From Loripinus fragilis (Eukaryota; Mollusca; Bivalvia; Lucinida; Lucinidae), in the NCBI GenBank assembly GCA_964019695.1, contig OZ026531.1, forward strand, positions 11,188,593 to 11,252,592: a stretch of 64,000 nucleotides of DNA. The letters are read 5' to 3'. Under the pieces are notes generated by a model, which worked only from the letters and a program-made list of their open reading frames with translations, did no database searches and was not told where the DNA came from. Numbering within the stretch: position 1 is the stretch's first letter; each line of letters opens with the position of its first letter. Positions 11,910 through 24,072 of the stretch are shown one piece after another. The position numbers and the translations under genes were made by a program.

Positions 11910-12312
11910 AGTCATAGATAATTGTTTTTGTGATGGACAGAGTTCAAATGGATAATAACTCAAAAAGTATAAAAGGCAGAGTTATCATTCTCCGTCATCT
12001 CATGCTGATTGATATTTGTATAAAGTTTCGTGAATATAGCTTAAGTGGTTTTCAAGTTATAGAGTGGACACGATTTTTGTGATGCACAAAGTTCAAAGGG
12101 AAATTACTCAAAAAGTATAAAGGCAGAGTTACCATTCTTGCATTCTGCACGTCATCCCATGCTGATTGATATTTGCATAAAGTTTCGTGAATAGAGCTAA
12201 AGCGGTTTTCAAGTTATAGAGCAGACACGATTTGTGACAGACAGACAGATGGACAGATGGACGCCCGGGAAAAACAATATGTCGCCTGACCCTGAAGGGG
12301 GGGGGGGACAAT
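11910..12312 (+). mobile_element. pearl/Helitron-like module: two ~132-bp tandem units plus GACA run
   Basis: Two units each with AGAGTTCAAA/CAAAGTTCAAA, ACTCAAAAAGTATAAA, CATGCTGATTGATATTTG, ATAAAGTTTCGTGAATA and GGTTTTCAAGTTATAGAG. Then CAGACAGACAGATGGACAGA, CAATATGTCGCC and CCTGAAGGGGGG. This order (tandem core, tetranucleotide run, fixed 3' end) matches bivalve pearl elements. Confidence 0.7.
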
Positions 12313-12316
12313 AATG

Positions 12317-13640
12317 ATCCATAACAAAAGCACCGCCTTGGAACGGTCAGTAAAAATATTTTACTGGAGGGCTTAAACCTGTTTAACGGCGCACCAACCT
12401 CACCCTTAGTTCAGATGTGGATCAAAACACATATATGTTTGGTTTGCATGAAAGACTCATAACTAATCAAAGCATCGCCTCATAGAACATATAAATCAAG
12501 ATACAACAAGGAGATAAAGCAAAGATAGGACTTAACAGTAAATAAAACTGATTACCGGAGCAAAAGAAATCCAACAGGTAAACCCCGGTGAGCCTGACAT
12601 CAGGCCCCTCCCGTCTTATCAACAGATTAGTCTTTAAGTTGGACCCGTTATGGAGTCTGAAGTCCGACCCACCTGCGTGCAATTAATAAGGAAAGCAAAG
12701 TTATACCAACCGTGATTCGGTTGACCACCAAGCATGCAGTCTACTGCAATACATTAATATTATAGCCAATATTTTTAAAATGAGCCAACAATCTTCTTTA
12801 ATTTATACACCAAGTTACCATAGAATTCAGTTTCTGAAAGTCCTTGGCGCAAGAGAGATTTAAGTCAAATTTGGAATTGAGATATCAAATCATAGTATCG
12901 TCTATAAAATTTAAAAAATGTTATGATACCGATAGCTTTGCTAAGAAGTTTCTTAGTAAATAATTTCTTTCGAGTGTTGAAGTCAGTAACATGGCTAGAT
13001 GCTCTAGCAAAACGAATGAGCTGAGAGATATAGACTCATAAGGATGGAGAGCGAGGAACATCACCATCTAAAAATGACATATTGACAATTTCAAAATCAA
13101 AGTCGTCACGTTTATCATAAATTTGGGTAGAAACAATATCATTAGAAATTGACAAATGCAAGTCTAAAAACGCAGCTTCGGTATCAGAGGTATAAGCTTT
13201 ATTAAGTCGGAGCTCTGAAGGATATATTTGACTTACCATAGAGTCAAAATAAAAAGTATTACTGTTTAAATTATAGTCCAAATATCTGGATGCTGTGTTA
13301 AAAGCATCAATAATATCAGCCTTCTTATCATATGATCAGAAAGAGACATCATAAAGTCCCTTTCATAACAAAACAGGAATAAATCTGCAAACAAGGGAGC
13401 ACAATTAGTGCCCATTGGAATCCCAACTACTTGTCTATACAACTTGATGCCAAATCGAATAAAATGTTGTCCAACAAAAAGGTCAGCGCATCACATACAT
13501 TTTGACAAGACCATGCATGATATTTTTTAGGTTTTTCTGAAGTAAAAAGGCGTTTCTGGAGAGCCTTATCTATTGAAGGTTCTTTCAATACGATCAGTAA
13601 AATATATTTATTTAAATTATGAGGTAAAGTAGTTAAGTTT
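12317..13640 (-). pseudogene. broken family A RT copy
   Basis: Inverted copy of the RT element. Residues matching YHAWSCQNVCDALTFLLDN, MVSQIYPSELRLNKA and SNDIVSTQIYDKRDDF of the 5107-6459 frame are recognisable in separate frames (13427-13654 and 13036-13281), followed by the tail to 12317. Frameshifts and stops break it. Homology ends at the TLPHNL region (motif A side), so the 5' part is missing. The lower end abuts a pearl-like repeat; the upper end abuts family B. Confidence 0.85.
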
Positions 13641-13664
13641 GTCTTTGACTGCACTCGTCGTGGC

Positions 13665-14110
13665 TCAACATTGAAGTGGTTTCTTTTGCTCCGACTCTCT
13701 GTGAGTTAAGGGTAGGTTATATTTTGTTTTATCGCATCATGTTAATTTGGTTTGACTGATTCCCTGTGCTGACACATTGCAAAAGTTAAGAAGTCTACAC
13801 GCGCGCTAAACAATTGTTGTGTTTAACAGCAGCAATACGAAACTTTAGCCAGAAAATATATTTAACAGCTTCCCCTGTGGCCTTAGCGGATGACCATTCT
13901 AAGGCGATGGTTCTGATGTTGATTCGCTGCTTGTTGTTGCTCCAATGTGTGGGGGTATGTGCAATCGGGAAAGTCCGGCACAATTCGAGAATCAAATCAA
14001 GCCTCGGGTGAACGTAAGGCGCATTACGTGCAGTTATATGCACGAAAAAGCTCCATTTTGTTAGCCGAAACTAGCGTTAGGAAAATTAGTTCTGTAGCAA
14101 TTGGTTACAG
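13665..14110 (+). mobile_element. family B 5' part
   Basis: TTAATTTGGTTTGACTGATT, ACACATTGCAAAAGTTAAGA, GTGGCCTTAGCGG, ATTCTAAGGCGATGG. The 3' half is absent. Confidence 0.65.
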
Positions 14111-14114
14111 CCCT

Positions 14115-14790
14115 ATAAAAATCCATTTTTCTGATTACCTGAAAAGTTTAATCAGCAGAGTAAATGAAGCTTGTGTATTTTAACAACATTAACTTCATTT
14201 ATAACCGTTTATTTTGCTGCAATCACACTTGTTATTGTGTTGGCATGGTTTCTGTGACGTCAACATCACGTTATGTAACGTCAGCGTCACGTTCTCAAAA
14301 AAGATCCTCGATGTACATCCGAGGTCCGATTCCACAGAATTCCACGGAAATGACCGAGGCAGCCCGGATTGCTTGCTGAGGATAGGAGAGCTGATTGCTT
14401 GCTTCACTGATGTTCTTGATGTTGTGTTACTGTCAGAGTTATGTTTCTTCCTCGCATTGCTGTGCTGTTGTGGTATATTTCCTGGTCATATCACTTGCTA
14501 TTTTTGGTTTGAATACAAATTATATAATATAGCTGAAATAAAGTGCAGCTTTTTAATAATAAAAGACAGTAAACAGATGTTTGTATTCTAAAATAAATTA
14601 TCAAAAAAAAACAGGAACGAGTTTAGGTGGTTCAGGGCCACTTGAAAGAAAGAAAAACTAAATTAGCTGAAACAGGTTTTATCTTCTTATAAATACAAAA
14701 TGTTGAAGTTTCGATTTAAATACCGAATTGTTTAGTACAGAATCATATTATACCTAGGAGGAGAATGTATGAAATCTGGTCCTGAGGTAA
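14115..14790. other. unassigned stretch
   Basis: Holds overlapping short open frames on both strands (up to 125 codons at 14214-14591) without recognisable motifs; no repeat match inside the window. Confidence 0.4.
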
Positions 14791-14796
14791 TGAATC

Positions 14797-15013
14797 TTTA
14801 TCTATGCTCAACTCAACTGAGCATGGAATTTTAACTGGTCAAAACAACTAAAACGCTGAAAATCATTTTTTTTCCCGCTTTTTAACTCTCAAATGTTGTA
14901 CTTATCCAAATAATAAACCTTAAAATGCCGTTGAAGGTTTGGCATTTTAACGTTTATGAGCAGGTTGATGTTCATGCTCAGTGGAGTTGAGCATGAAAAA
15001 AGTTTTATGACCC
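14797..15013. mobile_element. MITE family N
   Basis: ATGCTCAACTCAACTGAGCA at one end and GTTGAGCATGAAAAAAGTTT at the other. Outer ends diverged. A further fragment is at 15128-15185. Confidence 0.8.
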
Positions 15014-15387
15014 CCTGGCCAGGTTTTTAGAAGAAGAGTCAAAATTAGATTTTAGATGTTTAAATTGTCAAACTAAAATTTTTAAAATTAATTTTGGAGT
15101 AGCCGCTTGAACTTTCAACCAGGCCCGATGTAATAAAACTTTTTTATGCTCAAATTAAATGAGCATGAAATTTAAATTGTAACGTTTATGCGACAAGTAT
15201 CAAAATTGTATTTGCCAGCCCAATTATGTAGAAAGGGGCTGCGCAAGTTTGAAGATGATCGGTAGCAGTGCAAGCGGCTGTATCATTGACGTAGTGATCC
15301 TTTTCTATCCGCTCCTGATATTTTGTTTAGTCATACCTTGTAAGACAGAAACTTAGCAAGGTGTAGGGACGACAAAAATATGTTTAG

Positions 15388-15724
15388 CACATGACGTCGC
15401 GTCTGGGAGTGATATAACGCCATGCAATAATATCGATAAACCACTAGTGGCTTACATATTAGTAGCGTAACGTAATGACGTCCATTATAACGTTGCGTAA
15501 ACTATGACAAAATAATGACGTTTACACGCCAAAATGATATTTTAAGTAATCTTAATGTCATGTGATAAATAGAATCTAACATTCGTGCTTCTGTATTATT
15601 GAATTTATTAAACTCGTTGCGAAAAACGTCAAAATGCTCGACAAGCCTCGCATTTTATTGCTTTTCACCAACTTGTTTAATAAATTCAATTAAACATGAG
15701 CACTCATGTATGATCCTCTATATA
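15388..15724 (+). mobile_element. repeat family D
   Basis: CATGACGTCGCGTCTGGGAG, CCACTAGTGG, and a hairpin built on TTATTAAACTCGTTGCG and CGACAAGCCTCGCATTTTA. Confidence 0.87.
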
Positions 15725-16716
15725 TTTATATCATTATCCGTCTTGTTCTCACGTACATTGTCATTACATGGAGTCACAGTTATACTAAAATAACGTAAAC
15801 ACGAACGACAACAGTGATTTCAGAAACCATTGCAAATTTGTTTTGAAACAAAGTAGGTGAAAGTCAAAGAATGAAAAGTGGGTGTTACAGGCGAGTGAGA
15901 AATCATTCTTTGGCAACACGAGGGTTGATTCGTGATGCCATTTTACATATATCTGCCCTTAACATACTTGATTAATTCTTATGGTCAATATAAACTATTA
16001 TTTTTGTCAGTAGCATATATATACAGTATGTATACTATAATACAAATCATAACAAAATAACTTACACACAATAACAAATAACAAAAAATCCATTTCAGAT
16101 GACAAAAGAACAAACATTGTGACAAACGTTACACCATTGTATAGCATATCTTTTTATATTGTAAACGGGGGTTTCGGATCAAATCAATTGCTTTATATTT
16201 ATTAAAGACGTGTTCAAAAGAAATAAATGTAAATGGTATCAAATATTTATCATTTACAAACATCTCAATATTCTTTTACGCACCCAAAACTTATGTTTGA
16301 TAGAAAAAAAACTGATATTTATCATTTTAGGGGTTCTCACCTCTAACTGACTATAATTCGAACTACAGATAATTCGAAATGAAGTTCTAGTCCCGGGGGC
16401 ATTGAATTAACGAGATTCAACTGTTACAGTAGTTGAGTCTGAGCTATAGTCGTTTTAACACAAGCAAGCAGAGGGAGTGTTCAAATTGATACAGTACAGA
16501 CTCAACATGAATAAGAATGATTGTCTGATTTCTTTTTCAATATATATCTACAATATTGCAACCTTTTTCACACAGTACAAAACCCCTTGTTTTATATAGC
16601 TAAAGAATAATGATACTATATTGCAGCATTTGTCACACAATACAAAATACCCTTGTCGTTACATATAGCTAAAGAATCTTTTAATGTGCAAACCCAATCA
16701 TTGTTTCCTTTTTATC

Positions 16717-17396
16717 AGTTACCTCTCATATTAACTACATTTTTGCACGTTGACTTTATACTATTGATCATATGACATCGCGTCTGGGAGTGAAATAACG
16801 TCATGCAATAAAATCTGTAAACCACTAGTGGTTTATCGATTTTCGGGAAACGTTATGACGTCCATAACAACGTTGCGTACATAATGACAAAATCATAACG
16901 TTTTTAAGCCAGAAATGAGATTTCAAAGTATCTGTCATATGATAAATAGAATCTTACATTCGTGCTCTTGTATTATTGAATTTTATTAAACTCGTTGCGA
17001 AAAAGAGATAAAATGCTCGGCAAGCCTCGCATTTTATCTCTTTTCCCGAACTCGTTTAATAAATTCAATAAAACATGAGCACTCATGTAAGATCCTCTAT
17101 GTCTATCTAACTGCATGTATCTTTATCAGGTCAACATGACGTTGCACTTTTTAAATGATGTCGTCAATGACGTTGAATCGCCACGAAACTCGATAATTAC
17201 GTCAAAATCGCTAGTTTGAAAAGTGAACTAACTTAGAATACAAGGTTCGCCTCTTTTGCAATGATCAAACTTACCAGGCTTGGCTTTAAGAATACATGTT
17301 GAACCGCTAGTCAAGCCCCGGTATTAGACAAGCGTTTTCAAAGCCTTGTCTGGTAAATTCGATATCAAAAGACACTCACCTAATGTAATCTATACA
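16717..17396 (+). mobile_element. repeat family I split by family D
   Basis: TATCAGTTACCTCTCATATT, then D (16767-17101), then CTTTATCAGGTCAACATGAC, AAGCCTTGTCTGGTAAATTC, ACTCACCTAATG. Confidence 0.82.
16767..17101 (+). mobile_element. repeat family D nested in family I
   Basis: CATATGACATCGCGTCTGGG, CCACTAGTGG, and the hairpin AAAGAGATAAAATGCTCGGC. Family I sequence lies on both sides. Confidence 0.88.
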
Positions 17397-17571
17397 CAAG
17401 TTTAGGTACGGCTAGCCCCAGTCAAAGATAAGCATCAGGAACCAACCCATCGTGAAAGTTTTAGGTCAGAGTCGTTTTTTAGTCTGAGGCTTGACGCAAC
17501 ATTGTGCAATAAAAAGGAAACCATTATTGGGTTCTCTGGATAAGATACATTCATTTAGATATATAACGCGT

Positions 17572-17625
17572 ATTAGGTAAATGTGCAACAATGCAGTTAA
17601 TATGAGCGGTAACTGATAATTTTCT
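17572..17625 (-). mobile_element. family I end fragment
   Basis: TTAGGTAAATGTGCAACAAT, ATGCAGTTAATATGAG, GGTAACTGATAA match the inverted family I start. Confidence 0.55.
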
Positions 17626-17819
17626 TAAGGTCTGGCTGTCTGTGAGTCATTATTACAAATTGTATTTGCTTAATCACAAATAATTAATTTGATGGCTTCT
17701 CTGTGATGATACACTGCATATGTTAAGAAGCAGCCATGCCTTTAAATCTGAAAGCGTTGCTATCCAGTGTTACTTAAGAATTGAGCTTCTATCATTTCTC
17801 ATGTAGTGTGTGTTCAGAG

Positions 17820-17960
17820 AGTAATAACATCTTGATTCTTAATCAGGGGGCTCAAATGAACAATATCACACCAGTCCCAGAGGGCACTTAGGGGGTGCAT
17901 GGTGGCCCCTATTGGCCCATGGACTATAAAACTGGCGAGGCAACACAAAAGTGAAGTACT
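17820..17960. repeat. dispersed repeat J
   Basis: CATCTTGATTCTTAATCAGG, TTGAACAATAT-like, GCATGGTGG, GGCCCATGGACTA. Recurs at 18290-18515. Confidence 0.6.
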
Positions 17961-18289
17961 GCCTAAGCTGGTGTTGGTCGCCTCTGCGTATAGGATCATC
18001 ATTTCTATTTGACCAGCTGTAAAGCTATTTAACTCGAAGCCGCATTTTCGTGGATTATAATCTAAACATGCAAAATAAACACTCACACACATCCATTTTC
18101 TATCACCGAACAGTTTTGAGCACATAATCAACAATTATATCATGTTGGATGATTTAAGTTACATATAATTTATCTACGAGCAACGTATACATAGTAGCAC
18201 TGGCCTTTGTGTTAATTGTTTTATTTTGTTACGTCAACAAAACTTCATATTTAATAAACAATCCGTATATAAGTGGTAGTCAACATGCT

Positions 18290-18515
18290 ACTTTTTACTT
18301 GTCCACAACAAATAGTCCATTGGACAGGAGGGGTCACCATACACCACCTACGGACCCTCTGGGAGTGCTATTGTTATTGTTTAATGGACCCCATGTTGGG
18401 TGGGACCCAAGATATCGAGTGTTAACATCTTGATTCTTAATCAGAGGGGTCTATTGAACAATATTATACGACTCCTGGATGCATGGTGAGCCCTCCTGAC
18501 ACATGGACTAAATGG
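18290..18515. repeat. dispersed repeat J with inverted half
   Basis: TAACATCTTGATTCTTAATC and GATGCATGGTGAGCCC match 17820-17960. The preceding GTCCATTGGACAGGAGGGG half is inverted. Confidence 0.6.
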
Positions 18516-18519
18516 TTGA

Positions 18520-19885
18520 ATGTACTTATTGAAACGCCTCGATGCGACGCTTCAATGGAGCACTGCAACAAATGTTTTAATTAACCCTTTGCAGGTCCAA
18601 AAAAGAAAAGAATTTTTCTTTCTCTGAAATTCGCTTTTGTCTAAGCAAACGGCGCAAACCCTGGTGAAATGTCGCTTTTGTGGCATTTAATATGGGTCTT
18701 CATTGCCGGCAAAAGTACCTGTTTAGGGGTTTTCAATGGGTTAAGAAATACGAAATGTATCACCTCTTTTAGTTGAAATAAACCTGCTAATTTCCTCACC
18801 TATACTACCAGCAAGAATGTGTTTGCATCCATATTAGTGTAACATAAGAATTCACGCTCTCTTGAATTCACCATAGTCAATTACAGTCCAGGATCAAACC
18901 AAAAGTAATACCACAACGTCAGAAATCCCATAGACTCCAGTGTATTTTCACGTTTGTGAGAAAATTTAATATGTTCTAGCTAGTCACTATATATTATCAT
19001 GATTTTGGTGCCATTTTAAAGTTAAATGAATCTATTAATGTTCTTGTCAATTTCAATGAATTTCATCCATGCATTTTAAAGCTGCATGGATTTAAAAATT
19101 TGCAAGATTTTCATTTTGCCAATTTTTGGACAATTTCAACATTGACGTCAATGGAGAAGTGTTTTTCGAAATTTTGTAAAAGTTAAACTTTTGTATTTAA
19201 AAATGCAAAGTCGAAGCTTCATCTAAATTATACAGCGCATTCATCTATAAGTTTACTTTACAACAACTACAAAGTATATAAATTCTTGTCAACATGAAAT
19301 GTATTAAAGTCTATGAAATTAATTTTGTGGAATAACTTGTTGTCGTTGACTGTAGAATGATATTCAATTATCTTTTTTATCTCAGCATAAATATAATACG
19401 CTGTCTTCGTGGCATTTCAAATAGTTTATGCCATCATCATTACATATATATCACATCTTATGATTTCCCACAACCTGTTTACAAACCTGATATCGCCATA
19501 GCTTGATTGATGTTTCTTTTATTCTTATGCACAGACATATCTTTACGTCATTTTAATCTCAGCCAATCAAGGCGAAAAACATGTCTCAACCTTCGAGGAT
19601 CATCAATGCAATCTTTTTTCGATTCTATTTCACAATTCTGAGCACTCAAAACAAATAAAATCATGCCAGTTTATACCAGCCTTTAAGCTTTTTAAAATGA
19701 ACACGTATTTTATATTATACGATTTGTCTTCTTCAAGAAAAACTGAAGTATTCAAACGTTGAAACTGCCTGTTTACACAATGAGACATACTTATTGGAGA
19801 ATAGGGGGCTGTGTAGTTCATTGTGTGGTATTCCAATATGCAAGGCTTGTTTCCAATATGCAAGGCTTATCTTATTTGCCATCTT
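18520..19885. other. unassigned AT-rich stretch downstream of Wnt1
   Basis: I see no gene. 18600-18760 has a diverged piece resembling the AAACAGTG hairpin family (GGCATTTAATATGGGTCTTC). Confidence 0.4.
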
Positions 19886-20035
19886 TCACAGATCAAAAAT
19901 CCATCAGGGGTCCTGATTTTTAGTCATCAACTTGTTTCACAGAGGGTCTTACGAAAATCCCTCGAACAACAATTAACCACTTTGGATTTTCCAAGGTGGG
20001 GGTCTGGACCCCCAGTCCCCGCCCCTCTGGATCCG
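19885..20035. mobile_element. element K end (CTGGATCCGC type)
   Basis: Shares TTTCACAGA(G)GG, TCTGGACCCCC and the end CTGGATCCGC with 32395-32640. hAT-like MITE, inferred. Confidence 0.55.
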
Positions 20036-20284
20036 CTTTTATTCATTGCCATTTTCTTTATTTCTACATAGAAATATTGTTATTGACAGATTGCAGGGCT
20101 CAATGAGCACACCTTTTCTGGCATTTCCTTATTTATTTATTTGCATTAACTTATTGTTTTGTTTTATTTTTGCTCATAAACATCCTTATTAGGCCAATTA
20201 TTTTCTTTTATAAAACTTAATAAATTATTACACATGCCCCATTTAAAAATTTAGAGACATTCTTCGGCAACATGCTCTGGGACT

Positions 20285-20290
20285 TTTATT
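20285..20290 (-). promoter_or_regulatory. candidate poly(A) signal AATAAA after Wnt1
   Basis: AATAAA on the minus strand lies about 30 bases past the Wnt1 stop. A second one is near 20163-20168. Such a short 3' UTR would be unusual, so the further site may be the one used; the real cleavage site cannot be told from sequence. Confidence 0.3.
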
Positions 20291-20318
20291 AGTATATTTA
20301 CATTGAAAGCATTGTGTT

Positions 20319-20653
20319 CTATATACATGTGTTTTTAATCTTCGTCCGTGTGCAAATTTTGCACTTGACCTCACAACACCAATGAAATGTACAACTGCAA
20401 CGTTCCCTAACAACGTAAGACTCAGATTTGTGTCCCCTGCCACAACACATTAGATCACAACCATCTATACCGATAGAGGTCGCGTTACACTCTCTTCCAG
20501 CAGTTCCTCCAAATCCAATTGACTCGTCTCTGTCACAGAAGCTAGGGGACTTTTCGAAATAAACTAAATCTCCTTTATCTGGGCGCTTATGGTTTGGGTT
20601 GACAGGTAGTAGTTTAAATTTCTTTCTTAGCCGCCTTCCGCCATTGTTATTTT
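20319..20653 (-). CDS. Wnt1: Wnt1 terminal coding exon
   Basis: Two bases plus 110 codons and a TAG stop. After a basic linker (GGRRLRKKFK) come DLVYFEKSPSFCDRD, GTAGRECNATS, GCDLMCCGRGH, and CTFHWCCEVKCKICTRTK, ending NTCI. This is the cysteine-rich C-terminal Wnt domain; the CTFHWCC tip is the second Frizzled-binding finger in Wnt structures. NAT after REC is an N-glycosylation sequon at the position of the human WNT1 NSS site. Acceptor is TTGTTTTTCAG|AA. The frame is not visible as one long ATG-initiated ORF because the exon has no useful Met at its start. It lies 17.6 kb downstream of the previous exon. No further Wnt gene was recognised below it. Confidence 0.95.
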
Positions 20654-20718
20654 CTGAAAAACAAAATAAACCAAATTTTACAATGGGAAGACAGTTGACA
20701 CTTTACAGTTCTAGGTGG

Positions 20719-21165
20719 TAAGTGGGTGTCTTTTGATATCAAGTATACGGAGCAAGGCTTCAAGAATGCTTGTTGACATTGCGAGAATTGCCAAGCAATT
20801 CAGCATGCGTTCTCAAAGCCGAGCCTGGTAAACTTGAAACCTGGTATTCTATTTATCAGCTTACCAAGTTGATTCACTCTTCAATCTAGCGAACATGACG
20901 TAACGATCGATTTTATGTCGAATCAGAGTCATTGGCGACGTCATTCAAAATGCGCAGCGTCATCATGACCTGATAAAGACACATGCCTGAAATAGACAAC
21001 TTTTATCAGGCAACGTGCAACAGTTTTTTGTCGATTCAGCGTCATTGGCGACGTCATTCAAAAAGTGCAACGTCATCATGCCCTAATAAAGGCACAAGCC
21101 TGAGATAGACAACGTTTTTTTTTGGCAACATGCAACGCTGCAGTTAAAATGAATGGTAACTGATA
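20719..21165 (-). mobile_element. repeat family I with internal duplication, at the Wnt1 acceptor side
   Basis: Inverted copy. GTCATTGGCGACGTCATTCA occurs at 20928 and again at 21041, so ~113 bp is tandemly repeated. Confidence 0.82.
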
Positions 21166-21358
21166 ATATGCAGTGTTGGCATTTAGGATAAAGCAGAGGA
21201 TATGTAGCGTATAGTAAACTGTTGACAATGCACCTTGGACGGCATTCAATGACTGATAACTATAGTTCATGGTGAATGGTGGCAAATTACTTAAAACCAA
21301 AAGTAACTTAACGCTGTTAGTATATGTATCTTTTTCAGGTATTTGTGAGCGATACATT

Positions 21359-21954
21359 AAAGGGGGACGTGCATTAAGAGGCTATTTTGCCCCCCCCCCC
21401 CCCTATGAGCCAAAACAATGAAAAATGCTTTTCACAAGTTTCTTCTTATTAGTTTATTAGAACAATAGCCCAAGTGTAAAAGTCTGGGATTGATTCTATT
21501 TTTACCGTTGCTATGGTAACAAAAATGGCTGCCAAAATAGGCTGAAAATATGAAAGTGACTATTTTGGAGCACATTTAAGACATTTAACAGAGAAATTAA
21601 CATAGAGCACAAGCAGATACCAAAAAGATATTTTAACAGAGAGTGAGAATTATTATGGCACATAATATATTAAAAGGTTTTTTGGGTGTTCGCTTGTGCT
21701 GATATCTAATTCTTAAAAAATGGATCTGAAAAAAGCCTTGAATTTAGTCCAAAATGGCTATTTCTCTATTTTATGTCTATTTTGGCGGCCATTTTTGTTA
21801 CCATAGCAACCATTTAACTTAAATAAATGCCAGAATTTTACACTTGAACCATTCTTCTAATAAACCAATAGGATGGAATTGATGAAAAGCAACTTTCAGT
21901 TTTTAGCTCTAGAGGGGACCAAATTAGCCCCTTAATGCACGTACCCCTTTGTTT
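21359..21954. mobile_element. ~600-bp inverted-repeat element (family M)
   Basis: Ends AAGGGGGACGTGCATTAAG / CTTAATGCACGTACCCCTTT. A second inner inverted pair is GCTATGGTAACAAAAATGGC near 21512 and its complement near 21788. A poly-C run lies at 21391-21403. Non-coding. Confidence 0.85.
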
Positions 21955-22854
21955 GATTTACATTAAAGAAGGATTAAATATTCATTTATGGTTCTATTTT
22001 CATAAATGCAGCCACAATGCCCTAATGAAACCAACAAAGGTGCAAAAGTACTTTTCCAAACCGCGTCACTTTTGAGGTGATACTGTAGCATTGAGATTGG
22101 ACAATTTAAAATTGTAAAGACCCAGTCTAAAAGACATGCTATCGAATTATGGTTTAAGGTTCAAATCAGCCCAGATCAACATTTGAGTAATACAAATGAG
22201 AGGGTTTTTAACGTCAATATCCCTTTCTTGGGAACTTTACAGAGCATTCAATGGACTTCATCATAACAAATTGTTTGCCATTTTTCTTACAAATAGATGA
22301 GATTTTTTATCAGATAATCTTGTCTCATATTAACGGAAGATGTCCGTCCCATATTCTCAGAAGATGTCCAAACAAATCACTAGTAATAAACATCGATGTC
22401 ATAAAAGATAAAGCTTTTAGAAAGTTTACTCTTGTTTTTATTCAAAGGGAATAATTTCAATGTGAACAAACATTACGATACTACCAACAACTAACCATAC
22501 ACCAAAGACAAAATGTCTGGCAGTATTTTTATGGTCAATCCATGGCCCTTAGAATAGTGAATTCAAATCGTAGGTTGACTTTGGATTTTGTTGGGCATGG
22601 CTGCTTTTGTGTTTTAGTGAAAAGAGGATTAATTTTCCTACGTCAATTTTCGTGAATTATGTTAGGACAAGTGTCCAGAACTCATTGCAATATTTCATTT
22701 GGTTAAAACCAAAACACTAAAGGTATATTCGATAGTTAAAAGTGTAAAGTTACTTATGGTTTTAAGTATATTTACCAACCTCGCGCAGCACAACAACAGC
22801 TGTAGCAATTTCTAAATAATTTAAAAGGAACACTGACCCTTCAAATATAGAGTG

Positions 22855-23045
22855 TTTTGTTATGCAGTTTTAGTGGCCTTTCTAGTTTTGTAATTATCAT
22901 GCTGAAAGAGAAAGCTGGTTGCTTTACTTAAATTGTCTGCCTAGCGACTTATGCCTGTAAGCATTCTGTGGCTCTTCCTCATGGTGCAGTGGGTTGGTCT
23001 GTAGTGTGTGATTGTGGCATTTGCTGTCATACTCACTTACTTATT
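22855..23045 (+). mobile_element. family B 3' part
   Basis: TTATGCAGTTTTAGTGGCC, CTGGTTGCTTTACTTAA, GTGTGTGATTGTGGCATTTG, ACTCACTTACTT. Confidence 0.72.
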
Positions 23046-23880
23046 GTAGGACAGTAGACTATCTGTATTGGTGTACACTATCTGAATTATTAGAAAGGGG
23101 CAAACCAAATCAAAGATAATTAATGCGAAACTACTGCAAAGCCAAAATTTACAACTGAGTATTTTTTCTCAATAAATAAAACAAAACAGCACATGTCTAA
23201 TTGAATCCGTCATAAGTAGGCTACGATTCCTTGTGCTGGCAGTTCCTGAAGTTTTGCACTTCCTCAGATATCATATTGATATAGATAAGACCATATTTTG
23301 AACATTTTGATAACAAAATTTCATATCCTATTGACCTTGTTTTGCAAGTATGATACCTTAATTTCAATTCACTAATTAAAATGAGATTAGATCCAGCATA
23401 TGTACACACCAATTAAAATGGTATAATTTTAATGGGGCACGTTAAATTTTATTAAGAGTTGGTGAATCATAAAATAGTAAAATGGAATTCTAAAACTTGA
23501 ACATTCATTGTGCATTCGAAAACCTCATCTTAAGTTAGCTGAAAAGAAAAAAAACTGTGCTAATTTGCATAACAATTGAGCACAGCAAATTCAGTTCTAT
23601 TGAGTCCTAAGAAAAGTTGTATTTTTTGAAATTCAAAGAGAAAACAACAACATAGTCGTGGGTGCACTAACTATACTAGAGGCTGATTTATTTATCTTTT
23701 TTGCGCTACACACTATGACTAGGGCAACATAATATGAGAGACCAACTTTTGAAATATATATGAACTGAGACGCCAGCATGCCAACTTGTACATTTATTTT
23801 GAAAAGCGGATATACTGCTATAAGCGAAAATGAAATACACAGAATCGTTTAAAGACACTTTATCCGTTTTTGAACATATT

Positions 23881-24072
23881 CATAGGTCCAGATAAGGATC
23901 GTTTGTGCACCTAAAATTACATTTATTTCCATACCCATCAATTAAAACATGTGTTTTGTGTGCTCAAAAGAAACGTCTCATTGAGACGTTTCTTTTGAGT
24001 ACTCAATACATATGTTTTGGTTGAGAAGTAAGAAAAATAATGTTTAAATACGCACTCTTATCTGGAGGCCTG
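23881..24072. mobile_element. hairpin MITE family G, intact
   Basis: Central palindrome AAAAGAAACGTCTCATTGAG and complement within outer arms ending AGGTCCAGATAAG / CTTATCTGGAGGCCTG. Confidence 0.85.

Noticed and set aside
17814..18134. 106-codon minus-strand frame
   Set aside because: Overlaps dispersed repeat J and has no recognisable domain.
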